From contig NZ_WJIC01000007.1 of assembly GCF_009649815.1 (NCBI RefSeq), positions 248,001 to 312,000 of the forward strand: a DNA stretch of 64,000 bases, written 5' to 3'. This stretch comes from Nocardia sp. SYP-A9097. GTDB lineage: Bacteria; Actinomycetota; Actinomycetes; Mycobacteriales; Mycobacteriaceae. Of this stretch, positions 17,186-25,340 are shown piece after piece; within the stretch, counting starts at the first letter, position 1, and each line of letters opens with the position of its first letter. The position numbers were made by a program, and so were the translations under genes. The notes below the pieces were generated by a model. It saw only the letters and a list, made by a program, of their open reading frames with translations, ran no database searches and was not told the origin of the DNA.

Positions 17186-18460
17186 ATGATCACGACGCGG
17201 GCGGGGCAGCGCGGCTTGCTGCGTATACCGAAATCGGACAATCGAAGATTTGTCATCGGGCTTCCGGTCGTGGTCGGAATTCTGGTCTCGGTGTCGATCG
17301 CGTTGATCTTCTCCAAACTGCACGGATTCCTCGATCTGCAGGTGTATCGGGTGGTCACCCGGTCCTGGCTGCATCACGGCTCCGCGCTGTACGGTCCGAC
17401 ACTGCCGGTGGCCGGGCACACCGATCTGCCGTTCACCTATCCACCGTCCGCGGCCATATTCATGATCCCGTTGGCGGTGATGCCGCTGTGGCTGGCGGAA
17501 GTGCTGATCACCGCGAGCTCGCTGAGCTGCCTCGGGGTGACGATCTGGCTGGTGCTGGCCCGGGTCCGGCCGGACCTGGACCTGAGTGCGAAAGCCGCGC
17601 TCACCACCACCGCCGTCGTGGTGCTGCTGGCCATCGAACCGGTGCGAACCACCTTGTGGTTCGGGCAGATCAACCTCGTGCTGATGGCGGCGGTCGCGCT
17701 CGACTGCCTGACCGAGAAGCCCCGCTGGCCGCGCGGAGTACTGGTCGGTATCGCCGCGGTGACGAAACTGACGCCCGCGGCCTTCGTGCTCTACTTCCTG
17801 ATCCGCAAGGACTGGAAAGCCGCGGCCACCTCGGCGGCCACGGCCGCGACGGTCGTGCTGTCGCTGTTCGTACTGTTCCCGCAGGAATCCAAGGACTACT
17901 GGCTGCACGCGGTCGGCGACACCAATCGGATCGGCTCGCCCGACTATGTCGGCAATCAGTCCATCAAGGGCATGGTGTTCCGCCTCGGGTTGACGCACAC
18001 TCCGGCGGTCGCGGTATGGCTGGGCATCGGCATGGTTGTCGTATTTGCGGGCGCGGCCTTGATGCGACATCTGTTCACCGTCGAGCGAACCCAGCATGCG
18101 GACACCAGCACGGTGACGATCCTGTCCGTCACCGCCCTGTTCGTGAACGCGGCTGTGCTGCTGCTGATCTCCCCGGTGTCGTGGACCCACCACTGGGTGT
18201 GGGCGGGTCCCGCGCTGGTCGCCGCCATCGCATGGTCGACCACCAAATCGAATTCGGCTCTCGTCACGACCATTGCCGTATTCGCGGCGGTATTCCTGAT
18301 CGGCCCCGGAATCGTCCCCAACGGGAGACATCAGGAACTGAATTGGTCCTGGTGGCAGCACATTCCGGGTGACGCGTACGTCATCGCCACGGCCATTCTG
18401 ATCGGCGCCGGCGTAGCGCGGTTGTTCAGGATCCGGACCCGCGCCGTCGCCGTGGGGTAA
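17186..18460 (+). CDS. GT87-family (DUF2029) polyprenol-linked mannosyltransferase-like protein
   Basis: A 424-residue polytopic membrane protein. The first extracellular loop carries the GT-C type acidic motif in FLDLQVYR, followed by LPFTYPPSAA, both hallmarks of GT87 enzymes that use polyprenyl-phosphate-mannose (PimE-type). Further family marks are WFGQINLVLMAAVALD, KLTPAAFVLYFLIRKDWKA and SPVSWTHHWVW. Its position 10 bp after the PAP2-type gene suggests an operon for lipoglycan or glycolipid synthesis. The ATG at 17186 is chosen; a TTG at 17153 would overlap the upstream gene. The exact sugar and acceptor are unknown. Confidence 0.85.
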   Translation: MITTRAGQRGLLRIPKSDNRRFVIGLPVVVGILVSVSIALIFSKLHGFLDLQVYRVVTRSWLHHGSALYGPTLPVAGHTDLPFTYPPSAAIFMIPLAVMPLWLAEVLITASSLSCLGVTIWLVLARVRPDLDLSAKAALTTTAVVVLLAIEPVRTTLWFGQINLVLMAAVALDCLTEKPRWPRGVLVGIAAVTKLTPAAFVLYFLIRKDWKAAATSAATAATVVLSLFVLFPQESKDYWLHAVGDTNRIGSPDYVGNQSIKGMVFRLGLTHTPAVAVWLGIGMVVVFAGAALMRHLFTVERTQHADTSTVTILSVTALFVNAAVLLLISPVSWTHHWVWAGPALVAAIAWSTTKSNSALVTTIAVFAAVFLIGPGIVPNGRHQELNWSWWQHIPGDAYVIATAILIGAGVARLFRIRTRAVAVG

Positions 18461-18497
18461 TCGGTTCGAATCCTTTTCGATCGCGCACGCTCTTATA

Positions 18498-19067
18498 GTG
18501 GTGACAGTCGAATCAGAACGAAGGACCGCCCCTGACGCGGGGAGCTGGGCCGGTGCGCGGCTCGTCGAGGCGGCTCAGCACGGCGACCGTGAGGCGATCG
18601 CCGCGGTGGTACACGGAGCGCATCCGCATGTGCGGCGCTTCGCGCACCACCTGTGCGCCTCCTCCGACGACGCCGAAGACGCCGCGCAGGAGGCGTTGAT
18701 CATCCTGTATCGCAAGATCGGAACCCTGCGCGCCACAAGCGCAATCGCCTCGTGGATGTTTCGGATCGTGCGCAACGAATGTCTGCGCCGCGCCCGGGCC
18801 GCGCTCGCGCCCCGAGCCGAGCTGGGCGGCATCGACTTCGCCGCCTCCGCCGAGGATGAAGTCCTGCGCCGCCTGGACGCTGAACAACTCACGCAGGCGA
18901 TCACCGAATTGCCCATGGTGCAGCGCCGAGTGCTGATCATGCGCGATGTGCTCGGCTACTCCGGGCGCGCTACGGCCGACGCGCTCGGATTGAGCACTGC
19001 GGCAATGAAATCGCAGCTGCATCGTGCTCGCAGCGCAGTCCGGGACAGCCTCGTCCCCACTCGGTAA
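18498..19067 (+). CDS. ECF RNA polymerase sigma factor
   Basis: A 189-residue sigma-70 protein of the extracytoplasmic-function class. Region 2 is seen at 38-85 (HVRRFAHHLCASSDDAEDAA, then ALIILYRKI and IASWMFRIVRNECL). Region 4 is at 132-180 (ITELPMVQRRVLIMRDVLG, then RATADALGLSTAAMKSQLH). No anti-sigma gene is adjacent. The next gene, 37 bp on, encodes a peroxiredoxin-like protein, so an oxidative-stress link is plausible. The start is GTG; a second in-frame GTG follows immediately. Confidence 0.88.
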   Translation: MVTVESERRTAPDAGSWAGARLVEAAQHGDREAIAAVVHGAHPHVRRFAHHLCASSDDAEDAAQEALIILYRKIGTLRATSAIASWMFRIVRNECLRRARAALAPRAELGGIDFAASAEDEVLRRLDAEQLTQAITELPMVQRRVLIMRDVLGYSGRATADALGLSTAAMKSQLHRARSAVRDSLVPTR

Positions 19068-19104
19068 TCCCACTCCCCCGCTTCGAATCGAAGGAAGCCG
19101 CACC

Positions 19105-19581
19105 ATGCTCACATCCGGATCCCGCGCGCCGAGAATGGAATTCGAAGACACCGCCGGCCAGGTTTGGCGGCTGTCCGATTATCGGGGCACGCACTCCGTT
19201 CTGCTGTATTTCATGCGGTCGACGTCGTGTCCGATCTGCAACCGGCATGTCCGCGATCTCATCGCGCGACAAAATGAGTTCGCCGACAACAACATCCAGG
19301 TTTGCGTAGCGGTGCCGGAGGACCGCGAGACCGGAGCGGCATGGAAGACCAGGCACGACATACCGTTCCGGGTCCTGGTCGGTGCGTCCGCGCGCCCACA
19401 TGAGTCGATCGGATTGAGCCGCAAGCTATTCGGCACGATGCAGCAGTCGGGCACCCTGCTGGTCGACCCAGACGGCATTGTCCGCCACGCCCACGGCGGC
19501 ACCCTGCCCGTCAACAGCTACGACAGGAAGGGCATCATCGCGGCTATTCACTCGATACAAGCGGGCCGCGCCACCGCGTGA
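19105..19581 (+). CDS. Peroxiredoxin-like (AhpC/TSA-type) thioredoxin-fold protein
   Basis: A 158-residue protein of the AhpC/TSA or Redoxin fold. WRLSDYRGTHSVLLYFMRS leads to the active-site stretch TSCPICNRH, which has a Cys-x-x-Cys pair where peroxiredoxins have the peroxidatic Cys. GTLLVDPDGIVRHAHGG is the family beta-hairpin. It probably reduces peroxide or disulphides in the cytosol. The ATG at 19105 follows GAAGGAAG. It is likely cotranscribed with the ECF sigma gene and ends 5 bp before the convergent serine hydrolase gene. Confidence 0.82.
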   Translation: MLTSGSRAPRMEFEDTAGQVWRLSDYRGTHSVLLYFMRSTSCPICNRHVRDLIARQNEFADNNIQVCVAVPEDRETGAAWKTRHDIPFRVLVGASARPHESIGLSRKLFGTMQQSGTLLVDPDGIVRHAHGGTLPVNSYDRKGIIAAIHSIQAGRATA

Positions 19582-19586
19582 CAGGT

Positions 19587-20705
19587 TCAACCACACAGCG
19601 CCAGCTGGATGAGAGCTTGCAGGGCGTGGTCGATGGGATGGGGTTGCGGCCTTCCCACGGCATCGAGTTGATTCCAGCGCTGCAGGTTCACCGCGATGGA
19701 CATTTGACGATTGCCGTCGGCGCTGGTCATGGATATCGCGCCGCCGCCCCAGACGGAACCGTCATGGCCCCAGAAGATTCCGTGATGGGGCACCGTCAAC
19801 TTGTGCAGGCCGAGACCGTACTCGATGGTCTTGCCCTCGAACGAGATGACCGGCACGGTGCGTTGCATCTCGGCCAGCGACGATCGGCTGATGATCTCAC
19901 CGGCCAGCAGCAGGCCGAAGAAACGGTTCAGGTCGGCGACGGTCGATATCAGCGATGCCGACGGACCCACCCAGGACATGTCGAAAACGCTGTAGTCGCG
20001 TGGCGGGTCGATCATGCCGAACCAGGACTCGTAGTGCAGGGAGTGCGGGCCGTCGATCTCCGTTCCGTCCGGAAAACCGGTGTCCCGCAACCCGGCTCGC
20101 TCGATGATGTCGCTGGTGATGTATTTCTCCGCCGAGGTACCGGCCACCGACTCCAGCAGTTCGCACAGGAGTAGGTAATTGGTGTTCGAGTACACCCCGG
20201 GTGCGCCACCCGGGGTTCCGGTGGCGGGAGCCGCGACGCCCATCGCGATCAGCTCGGTGGCGTGAAACCTGGTGAACCGGTTGTCATCCAAGCTTTGCGG
20301 CGTCGTTTTCGCCAGGACGGGAAAGGCCGCGAGGGAAGGGTAGGCGTGCGGGAGGTACTCGGCGAGGCCGCTGGTGTGGTTGATCAGCATGCGTACGGTG
20401 ATCGCCGCACCTCGTTCGCCGGGAACCAGCCGGGGCAGGTAGTGGCCGATCGGTGTGTCGAGATCTATTGCGCCACTGTCGACCTGCCGCAGTACGGCGG
20501 CCGCGGTGAACGTTTTGGTGATGCTGCCGACGCGGTGTCGCATATCGGCGGCGACTGGCCGTCCGGTGGCGAGATCGGCGACTCCGGCTGCGCCACACCA
20601 GGTTTGGCTGCTATCGCGTATTTCGGCGAAGACTCCGGGCATGCCCGCGCGATGCAGGGTCTCCAGGGCGGTCTGTAGCTTCGCTGGGTCAAGGGTATTG
20701 GTCAT
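19587..20705 (-). CDS. Serine hydrolase of the beta-lactamase class C / DD-peptidase fold
   Basis: A 372-residue protein with all three penicillin-recognising motifs: Ser-x-x-Lys in GSITKTF (about 70), Tyr-x-Asn in VYSNTNY (about 160), and H-D-G in WGHDGSVWG (about 305) in the place of KTG. No signal peptide is visible from the ATG at 20705, so a cytosolic esterase or peptidase role is more likely than cell-wall work. In-frame codons up to 20918 overlap the AraC gene and were not used. It starts 8 bp after the AraC-type regulator, so the two form an operon. Confidence 0.88.
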   Translation of the reverse strand: MTNTLDPAKLQTALETLHRAGMPGVFAEIRDSSQTWCGAAGVADLATGRPVAADMRHRVGSITKTFTAAAVLRQVDSGAIDLDTPIGHYLPRLVPGERGAAITVRMLINHTSGLAEYLPHAYPSLAAFPVLAKTTPQSLDDNRFTRFHATELIAMGVAAPATGTPGGAPGVYSNTNYLLLCELLESVAGTSAEKYITSDIIERAGLRDTGFPDGTEIDGPHSLHYESWFGMIDPPRDYSVFDMSWVGPSASLISTVADLNRFFGLLLAGEIISRSSLAEMQRTVPVISFEGKTIEYGLGLHKLTVPHHGIFWGHDGSVWGGGAISMTSADGNRQMSIAVNLQRWNQLDAVGRPQPHPIDHALQALIQLALCG

Positions 20706-20712
20706 GGAACGA

Positions 20713-21579
20713 CTATCGACCGACGGGTTCCGCCCCGTATTGGAAAAATTCTCCCCACGCCCGATGCCGCTGCCGGGCGATCGGCGGCAGATAGTGTGCC
20801 CGCAGCGCCCCCGGCGTGTGGTCCGCGAATATCGACACATCACGGCACAGATGAGCCTGATCCGTGTACCCACACTCCATCGCGACATCGGCGGCAGCCC
20901 GCCCCGCCACCAAACCATCTACCGCAGAGCGGAATCGAACCAGCATCGCCGCCCGCTTGGGTGTCAACCCGATCTGCGATTCGAACCGCGCCCCCAACCG
21001 CTTACGACTCCAGCCAACAGATTCCGCGATCGCCCCGATCCGCACCTGCCCACCGGAGGCGACAATCCGATCCCACCCGTGCAACACCTCCGGATCAGGC
21101 GTCCGCATCGACCTATCACACTGCGCCAGAAACGATTTCGTCACCGCGAACCGCTCATCCCAAGTCCGGCCGGCCGCAAGTTGCTCCCGCAACAGCCGAG
21201 CCCGCCCTCCCCAGAGATCCTCCAGCGCGACCGCACCCCGCCCGAAATCGCTTGGGGCAACACCTAACAGCGAATAAGCCCGCACGGGCGACAACCGAAC
21301 CTCGACACACTCCGCCCGCTCACTACGAACCCGCATAGCTTCGACAGGCAGCCCGACCACGAACCCCCCGAGCGCCCGCCGCCCGACAGCATCCTCGACG
21401 ATCACCTCACTATCCCCGAATCCGATCACCACGGTGATCGCCGCCGTCCCGGCCACCCGAAGATCCAACCCCGAGCCCCCCACATCGCGGTAACCGATGA
21501 TCGCGGCCCCCGACGGCCCGCCCTCCCCCGGAACCGCGAAATCCCACTCCACCCCGGGCTCGAGCCGCACAGCATCCAC
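20713..21579 (-). CDS. AraC-family transcriptional regulator
   Basis: A 288-residue protein. The N-terminal half is a cupin-like sensing domain (EPGVEWDFAVPGEGG, then GYRDVGGSG). Residues 180-275 form the double helix-turn-helix: IGAIAESVGWSRKRLGARFE and AADVAMECGYTDQAHLCRDV. It lies 8 bp upstream of the serine hydrolase and probably controls it. It is divergent from the small genes beginning at 21617. Confidence 0.88.
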   Translation of the reverse strand: MDAVRLEPGVEWDFAVPGEGGPSGAAIIGYRDVGGSGLDLRVAGTAAITVVIGFGDSEVIVEDAVGRRALGGFVVGLPVEAMRVRSERAECVEVRLSPVRAYSLLGVAPSDFGRGAVALEDLWGGRARLLREQLAAGRTWDERFAVTKSFLAQCDRSMRTPDPEVLHGWDRIVASGGQVRIGAIAESVGWSRKRLGARFESQIGLTPKRAAMLVRFRSAVDGLVAGRAAADVAMECGYTDQAHLCRDVSIFADHTPGALRAHYLPPIARQRHRAWGEFFQYGAEPVGR

Positions 21580-21616
21580 CCATCCAGGCTACGGAAAAGT
21601 CCGAACCTTGGGCACG

Positions 21617-21718
21617 ATGGACGGGCAGCCTCCCCAACAACGCCAACGATGGCCACCGGACGAGTTCGGGCATGGATGGGACGAAGAATTGGCGCTCGAG
21701 CGATGGAAGAACGAATGA
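21617..21718 (+). CDS. 33-residue small protein coupled to the next gene
   Basis: An ATG opens 33 codons rich in Gln, Trp, Glu and Asp (WPPDEFGHGWDEELALERW) and its TGA overlaps the next ATG (ATGA). The tight overlap and charged composition suggest a real small gene; no family is recognised. Confidence 0.4.
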   Translation: MDGQPPQQRQRWPPDEFGHGWDEELALERWKNE

Positions 21719-22170
21719 TCAGCGTGATCTCGTACCTGAAGGATTCGGACGGCGCGTTCGTGCCACTGGGAGAAGTCGACTTCGCACCTTCGAATCCCCG
21801 TCACGTGGAGGGCGCCATCGATTTGAAGATCAACGGAGTCACCATCCTCGACAAGACGCTGTGGGACGACGTCGATCAGCTCTGGGCGTACATCGTCGAT
21901 GCGATACGCGATCTCCGCACCAACGGCGAGAGCGACACTTCATTCCCGGATCAGCCGATAGATCTGTCTTTTCGCCGGACAGGCGGAGGCCGCGTTCTCG
22001 TGACGCTGGAAAGTGGAACCATCAAGCAGCGCAAGGTATCCGTGGATGAATCGGAATTGACCGTCGCACTATGTGGCGCCGCTGACGCTTTCCTTGCCCG
22101 ATTGAGTGAAATCCTCCCGATGAACAGGCTCGCGTACGAGGCCGCGTTGAGCGGACTGGCCGATACCTGA
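21715..22170 (+). CDS. Hypothetical protein
   Basis: A 151-residue cytosolic protein beginning MISVISYLKDSDGAFVPLGE. It continues with a beta-rich half (HVEGAIDLKINGVTILDK) and an acidic helix (LWDDVDQLWAYIVDAIRDL), then LSFRRTGGGRVLVTLESG and a closing helix. The layout resembles single-domain proteins of the kind often found as immunity or orphan genes, but no family can be named. The start overlaps the preceding small ORF by 4 bp; an upstream ATG at 21703 would add four residues. The 160 bp after it hold nothing recognisable. Confidence 0.55.
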   Translation: MISVISYLKDSDGAFVPLGEVDFAPSNPRHVEGAIDLKINGVTILDKTLWDDVDQLWAYIVDAIRDLRTNGESDTSFPDQPIDLSFRRTGGGRVLVTLESGTIKQRKVSVDESELTVALCGAADAFLARLSEILPMNRLAYEAALSGLADT

Positions 22171-22328
22171 AATATCGGCGTCCAGCTCGCGCATATGTGA
22201 AATATAAACAGTTCGCAGATGCCGGGTTTGCGGCGAAGCCGACTCGAGGAGATTTCCATTACCACCGCCCCTTGTCTCCAGCAGCCGCCGAACTCCTTGC
22301 CGCGCAGTAGGTTCAGCGAGGCTGTTTT

Positions 22329-22811
22329 TCAGCTGCGAGCCGCGCCGTCGGGCCAGACGATATCGACAGGAAGGTTGTTGTCTCTGGCGAGTTCTACGAC
22401 TGTGCCGGTGCCGCCCTGCTCGCTGGGCTGACCGTCCCAAACCGCGATCAGCCGGTCACACGTTCCGACGACGGCCGCGTTGGCTGCTTCGTAGGCTTCC
22501 TTGCCGGCGTCGTCGAACTCCATCACGTGCACGGTATCCGCGCGGGATATCAAGGTGTCGAATAGTTCGGCATGGTCCGGCTTGACCTTGCGCTGCCGGT
22601 AATTACGCGACGGTAGAACAACTTCCAGTCGTCCACCGGCATCAAGCACGGCTTGGGCGAATATGCTGTCGGCTCCGCGCGCGATACAGCTGACACCGAC
22701 CAGTTCTGCCGGATCGCCCGCCTCGGCGAGCAGGCGGGCGATCTCCGCGTAGACCAGTGAGACCGACTCCGCGGTGATGTTCATGTGCCCGGTGACGCCG
22801 ATGCGAGTCAT
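22329..22811 (-). CDS. SLOG-superfamily (Rossmann-like nucleotide-binding) protein
   Basis: A 160-residue protein with the SLOG/LOG layout: strand then glycine turn in RIGVTGHMN, GVSCIARGADSIFAQAVLD (the basic-residue and GAD turn that binds phosphate), LEVVLPSRNY, and DRLIAVWDGQPSEQGGTGTVVELAR near the end. Stand-alone SLOG proteins are predicted sensors or processors of nucleotides, sometimes tied to anti-phage systems, but the role here is unknown. The start is ATG 22811; a GTG at 22817 adds two residues. A decayed fragment lies just upstream on the same strand. Confidence 0.65.
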   Translation of the reverse strand: MTRIGVTGHMNITAESVSLVYAEIARLLAEAGDPAELVGVSCIARGADSIFAQAVLDAGGRLEVVLPSRNYRQRKVKPDHAELFDTLISRADTVHVMEFDDAGKEAYEAANAAVVGTCDRLIAVWDGQPSEQGGTGTVVELARDNNLPVDIVWPDGAARS

Positions 22812-22819
22812 GGTCACTT

Positions 22820-23040
22820 CTATACCGGTCCGCGACCCAGTCGGTGCATCCTGTCCCGCAACTCCGCCACCGCGCGGACATTCGCCACGTACTCGGGGTG
22901 CCGTAGCTGATCGAGACCGGTGGGCGCCGCGTGATCGAGTCGGCGCTTCGATCTCGGATCAAGACCGGAACGTGCTGTCCCGTGACGGGATCGGTTATAT
23001 AGCTCAAAGCTATTGTCGCAGGTAACGCGTAGCCTGGGCA
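22820..23040 (-). pseudogene. Fragment upstream of the SLOG gene, apparently frameshifted
   Basis: Two minus-strand frames contain protein-like pieces that could be joined by a single frameshift: first IALSYITDPVTGQHVPVLIR, then SKRRLDHAAPTGLDQLRHPE and YVANVRAVAELRDRMHRLG to a stop 9 bp before the SLOG gene. Codon use in each piece looks coding only within its own part. It may be a broken partner gene of the SLOG protein. No family is recognised. Confidence 0.35.
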
Positions 23041-23351
23041 TTGTCGATCATTACAACGACGTTTGGATCGAGCTCGTGTCCGGGAAGTCCCAAAGCTGGT
23101 GGCGCGGTGCCCTATTGTCTCAGCTGGCTCGATCATCGGGCAGCGCCGCGGTGCTGTTCCTCGTGCTGGACGACGGCACCGAAACCTTTACCTTCCCGCG
23201 CCTGAATTGGCTGATCGTCCTCATCGCCTCGATCTCGGTGATCGGCCTGGCCGTGCTGATCGCCATCGCGGTCAGCAGCGCGCATTTCGACGAGCCGTCC
23301 ACCCCGAATCCGCCCGCCACCTGCAGCCTGTTCTGTCCGACGCCGACGTGA
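23013..23351 (+). CDS. Hypothetical single-span membrane protein
   Basis: A 112-residue ORF from a TTG. A soluble part (VWIELVSGKSQSWWRGALLS) is followed by a hydrophobic helix (LIVLIASISVIGLAVLIAIA) and a short Pro/Thr/Cys tail ending at TPT. The start is uncertain because no clear ribosome site is present and its first bases overlap the fragment on the other strand. It ends 13 bp before the first orphan nei copy. Confidence 0.45.
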   Translation: MSQVTRSLGIVDHYNDVWIELVSGKSQSWWRGALLSQLARSSGSAAVLFLVLDDGTETFTFPRLNWLIVLIASISVIGLAVLIAIAVSSAHFDEPSTPNPPATCSLFCPTPT

Positions 23352-23364
23352 TCGCGCCGCAGAT

Positions 23365-23697
23365 TCAGCGGGGCTGACAGGTGGGGCACCAGAACAGGTT
23401 TCGGCCTTCCAGGACCGAGTGCAGGACTGTGGTTCCGCAGAGGCGGCAGGGGTCGCCGGCTCGGCGGTAGACGTAGGTGCGGGGGCGGTCGGCGGCGTAG
23501 GAGGGGGCGCCGTGGTCGTGTTCGGGGTGGACTACGACCATTACGCCTTCGCGGACGCCTACCTTCATCAGGACCACCAGGTCGGACCAGATGGCTTGCC
23601 ACTCTTCGTGACTCAGCTGCTTACCGGGGCGTTGGGGGGATATGCCGTGACGGAAGAGAACTTCGGCTCGGTAGACGTTGCCGACTCCGGTTAGCAT
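23365..23697 (-). pseudogene. Orphan 3' end of nei, copy 1 (H2TH helix and zinc finger)
   Basis: A 110-codon open frame homologous to the last 110 codons of the full nei at 26850-27662. It keeps GVGNVYRAEVLFRHGISPQR (H2TH region) and the zinc finger CRLCG to CPTCQPR, but lacks the N-terminal Pro-Glu catalytic residues, so it cannot be a glycosylase. Residues such as GKQLSH and AADRP differ from the full gene and agree with orphan copy 3. Upstream of its ATG, GGGTGAACTAATTCA closely matches copy 3, so both were cut at the same point. Homology ends at the stop codon. The frame is intact, so a small DNA-binding product is possible. Confidence 0.75.
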
Positions 23698-23730
23698 TGA
23701 ATTAGTTCACCCTTGCCGACATTGGTTCGG

Positions 23731-24156
23731 CTAGGAATCGTATGGCAAGAGAACGAAGCTATCGAAGCCCCATAACGGACGCAGCGTCCGAAAATGGCGC
23801 TGGTCGAGCGTCATAATTCGGTCGGTACGTTCCCGATCTGCGATAACCACATTCGAGGCATCCGTGATGCCGACGTAGTCCTGGCTGTATCGGTCGAGGA
23901 TGGTCAAAGCCGCAGCGTGATGGTTGGACGTCCACGCCGCCAGGTCATACGCGCCGCCGGCCACATCGGAGGCGAAGTCGTGCGCCGCGCGGGACCCGAG
24001 CCGGGTGTAGAGCATGTAATCCGCCTCAGCAACAACCATCGGTGAAACCACAAGTCGCTCATCGGCTTTAGCGATGATCTGCGCCAGTTGCCTATGCTCC
24101 GCGTACGCCTCGTCGAACAAGGCGAGGATTGCACTCGTATCGACAATTATCGTCAT
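23731..24156 (-). CDS. VapC-type PIN-domain toxin
   Basis: A 141-residue PIN-domain ribonuclease. The acidic residues expected at the metal site are visible: Asp in VDTSAILALFDE, Glu in VAEADYML, Asp in GITDASNVVIADR and Asp near IMTLDQRHF. It starts on the base after the stop of the antitoxin gene, as in typical VapBC operons. It lies as cargo between orphan nei copies 1 and 2. The toxin would cut RNA when the antitoxin is depleted. Confidence 0.87.
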   Translation of the reverse strand: MTIIVDTSAILALFDEAYAEHRQLAQIIAKADERLVVSPMVVAEADYMLYTRLGSRAAHDFASDVAGGAYDLAAWTSNHHAAALTILDRYSQDYVGITDASNVVIADRERTDRIMTLDQRHFRTLRPLWGFDSFVLLPYDS

Positions 24157-24372
24157 TTAGGCCCCGAAGCCCTGGCCGAGCTCACGGTCGATCTCTTCGG
24201 CCGAAAGTGGACGCTGGCTGCGATAGCCCCCCACAGTAGGCTTCGGCCGCGCACCGACCTTGCCCAGCAGGTGGTCGAGCGCCTGCCCCAGAGTTAGCCC
24301 GTTCGACGCCGCGACCTCGAGCAGGCGATCTCGGACGGCTTTGGGCACCTTAATGGTGGTCATATCAGACAT
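24157..24372 (-). CDS. VapB-type antitoxin
   Basis: A 71-residue protein opening with TTIKVPKAVRDRLLEVAA, a ribbon-helix-helix or similar antitoxin DNA-binding start. Its tail is proline- and charge-rich (GGYRSQRPLSAEEIDRELG) and would wrap the PIN toxin. Its TAA stop is followed immediately by the toxin ATG. A palindrome-rich AT patch just upstream of the start (ACTAGTATACCGCCATACTCA) may hold the autoregulated promoter. Confidence 0.82.
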   Translation of the reverse strand: MSDMTTIKVPKAVRDRLLEVAASNGLTLGQALDHLLGKVGARPKPTVGGYRSQRPLSAEEIDRELGQGFGA

Positions 24373-24424
24373 ACCACTAGTATACCGCCATACTCACGGT
24401 AGTCCCGCAGTTCAGCGGGCAGTC

Positions 24425-24592
24425 AACGGGCCGCCGAATACAGGACGGTCGTGCCACACAGGCGGCAAGGTTCGCCCACACGGCGGTAGGCATAGGCGCG
24501 GGAGCGGTCTGCGGTCTAGGACGGGGTGCCGCACCCGGGGCGAACCCTGACCATCACCCACAGAGGACGTCTACCTTCATCAGCGCGACTGG
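24425..24592 (-). pseudogene. Orphan 3' piece of nei, copy 2 (degenerate)
   Basis: About 165 bp matching the nei codons for KVGVRGGVMVVVRPEHDHGA through the first zinc-finger cysteines (RRAGDPCRLCG) and GTAVLYS. It has indels and an in-frame stop within the ADRP region, and it lacks the terminal CPTC part. It resembles the full gene more than copies 1 and 3. It cannot be functional. Confidence 0.65.
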
Positions 24593-24908
24593 GTCTACCT
24601 AGAGGCAAGCGGTTCAGTGCACCCGCCACACAGCACGGCGATGCGACCAGAGGTCGTCGACCGTCAGTTGGGAACGATTCAGCAAGAGACAGCACCTCGA
24701 CAGAAAGCCGCATGTGCTCGGGTATCCGATTGCGCTTGGTGAATCCCGGCCCGGTCTGGAGAAATACCGGGAAGTCGCGGGAATCCCAGTCAATCAATAC
24801 AGCCCCAAAATCGCCTGCGGTCGAAGTGTCCGACATTTTCCTCCGCATCTCTCTGGTAGCCCGAAGGTAGTCGCCTATTGGGCTGTCTGACCACCGACTT
24901 TGCGCCAA
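24516..24908 (-). CDS. Hypothetical ORF running into the degenerate nei piece
   Basis: A 130-codon frame whose first 100 residues look like real protein (FGAVLIDWDSRDFPVFLQTG, TKRNRIPEHMRLSVEVLSLA) and whose last 20 residues are nei copy 2 read partly in frame (VMVRVRPG). It is probably a truncated cargo gene fused to the remnant by deletion. No family is recognised. It has no clear ribosome site. Its position as separate cargo between nei copies 2 and 3 is the main point of interest. Confidence 0.4.
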   Translation of the reverse strand: MAQSRWSDSPIGDYLRATREMRRKMSDTSTAGDFGAVLIDWDSRDFPVFLQTGPGFTKRNRIPEHMRLSVEVLSLAESFPTDGRRPLVASPCCVAGALNRLPLGRPSRADEGRRPLWVMVRVRPGCGTPS

Positions 24909-24998
24909 CAGCAGGCCAAACCGGCCCCATTCGGGTACGTCTCGCGGAGCGGCCCGCCCACGATACCCGAGTAGACCCTAAGATCGAGGTCGGTGCAC

Positions 24999-25331
24999 TC
25001 AGCCAGGCTGGCAGGTGGGGCACCAGAACAGGTTTCGGCCCTCCAGAACCGAGGCCAGCACCGTCGTCCCGCACAATCTGCACGGGTCGCCCGCCCGCCG
25101 GTAGACATAGGTCCGGGGGCGGTCGGCGGCGTAGGACGGTGCACCGTGGTCATGTTCGGGACGGACGACGACCATGACTCCGCGGCGGACACCGACCTTC
25201 ATGAGATCGACCAGGTCGAACCAGATGGCTTGCCACTCTTGGTGACTCAGCTGCTTACCAGGGCGCTGCGGCGAGATACCGTGGCGGAAGAGAACTTCCG
25301 CGCGATATACATTGCCGACTCCGGCTAGCAT
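24999..25331 (-). pseudogene. Orphan 3' end of nei, copy 3 (H2TH helix and zinc finger)
   Basis: A 110-codon intact frame homologous to the nei C-terminus, with LSHQEWQAIWFDLVDLMKVG, RRAGDPCRLCG and WCPTCQPG. It differs from copy 1 by many mostly synonymous changes, so its ancestors were under protein-level selection. The catalytic N-terminus is absent. GGGTGAACTTATTCG precedes the ATG and matches copy 1. The preceding gene fragment on this strand stops within that junction. It could give a small zinc-finger DNA-binding protein or be a dead leftover. Confidence 0.75.
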
Positions 25332-25340
25332 CGAATAAGT

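Noticed and set aside
17084..18361. 425-codon minus-strand frame
   Set aside because: Antisense to the GT87 gene; Gln/Arg/His-rich with no domain.
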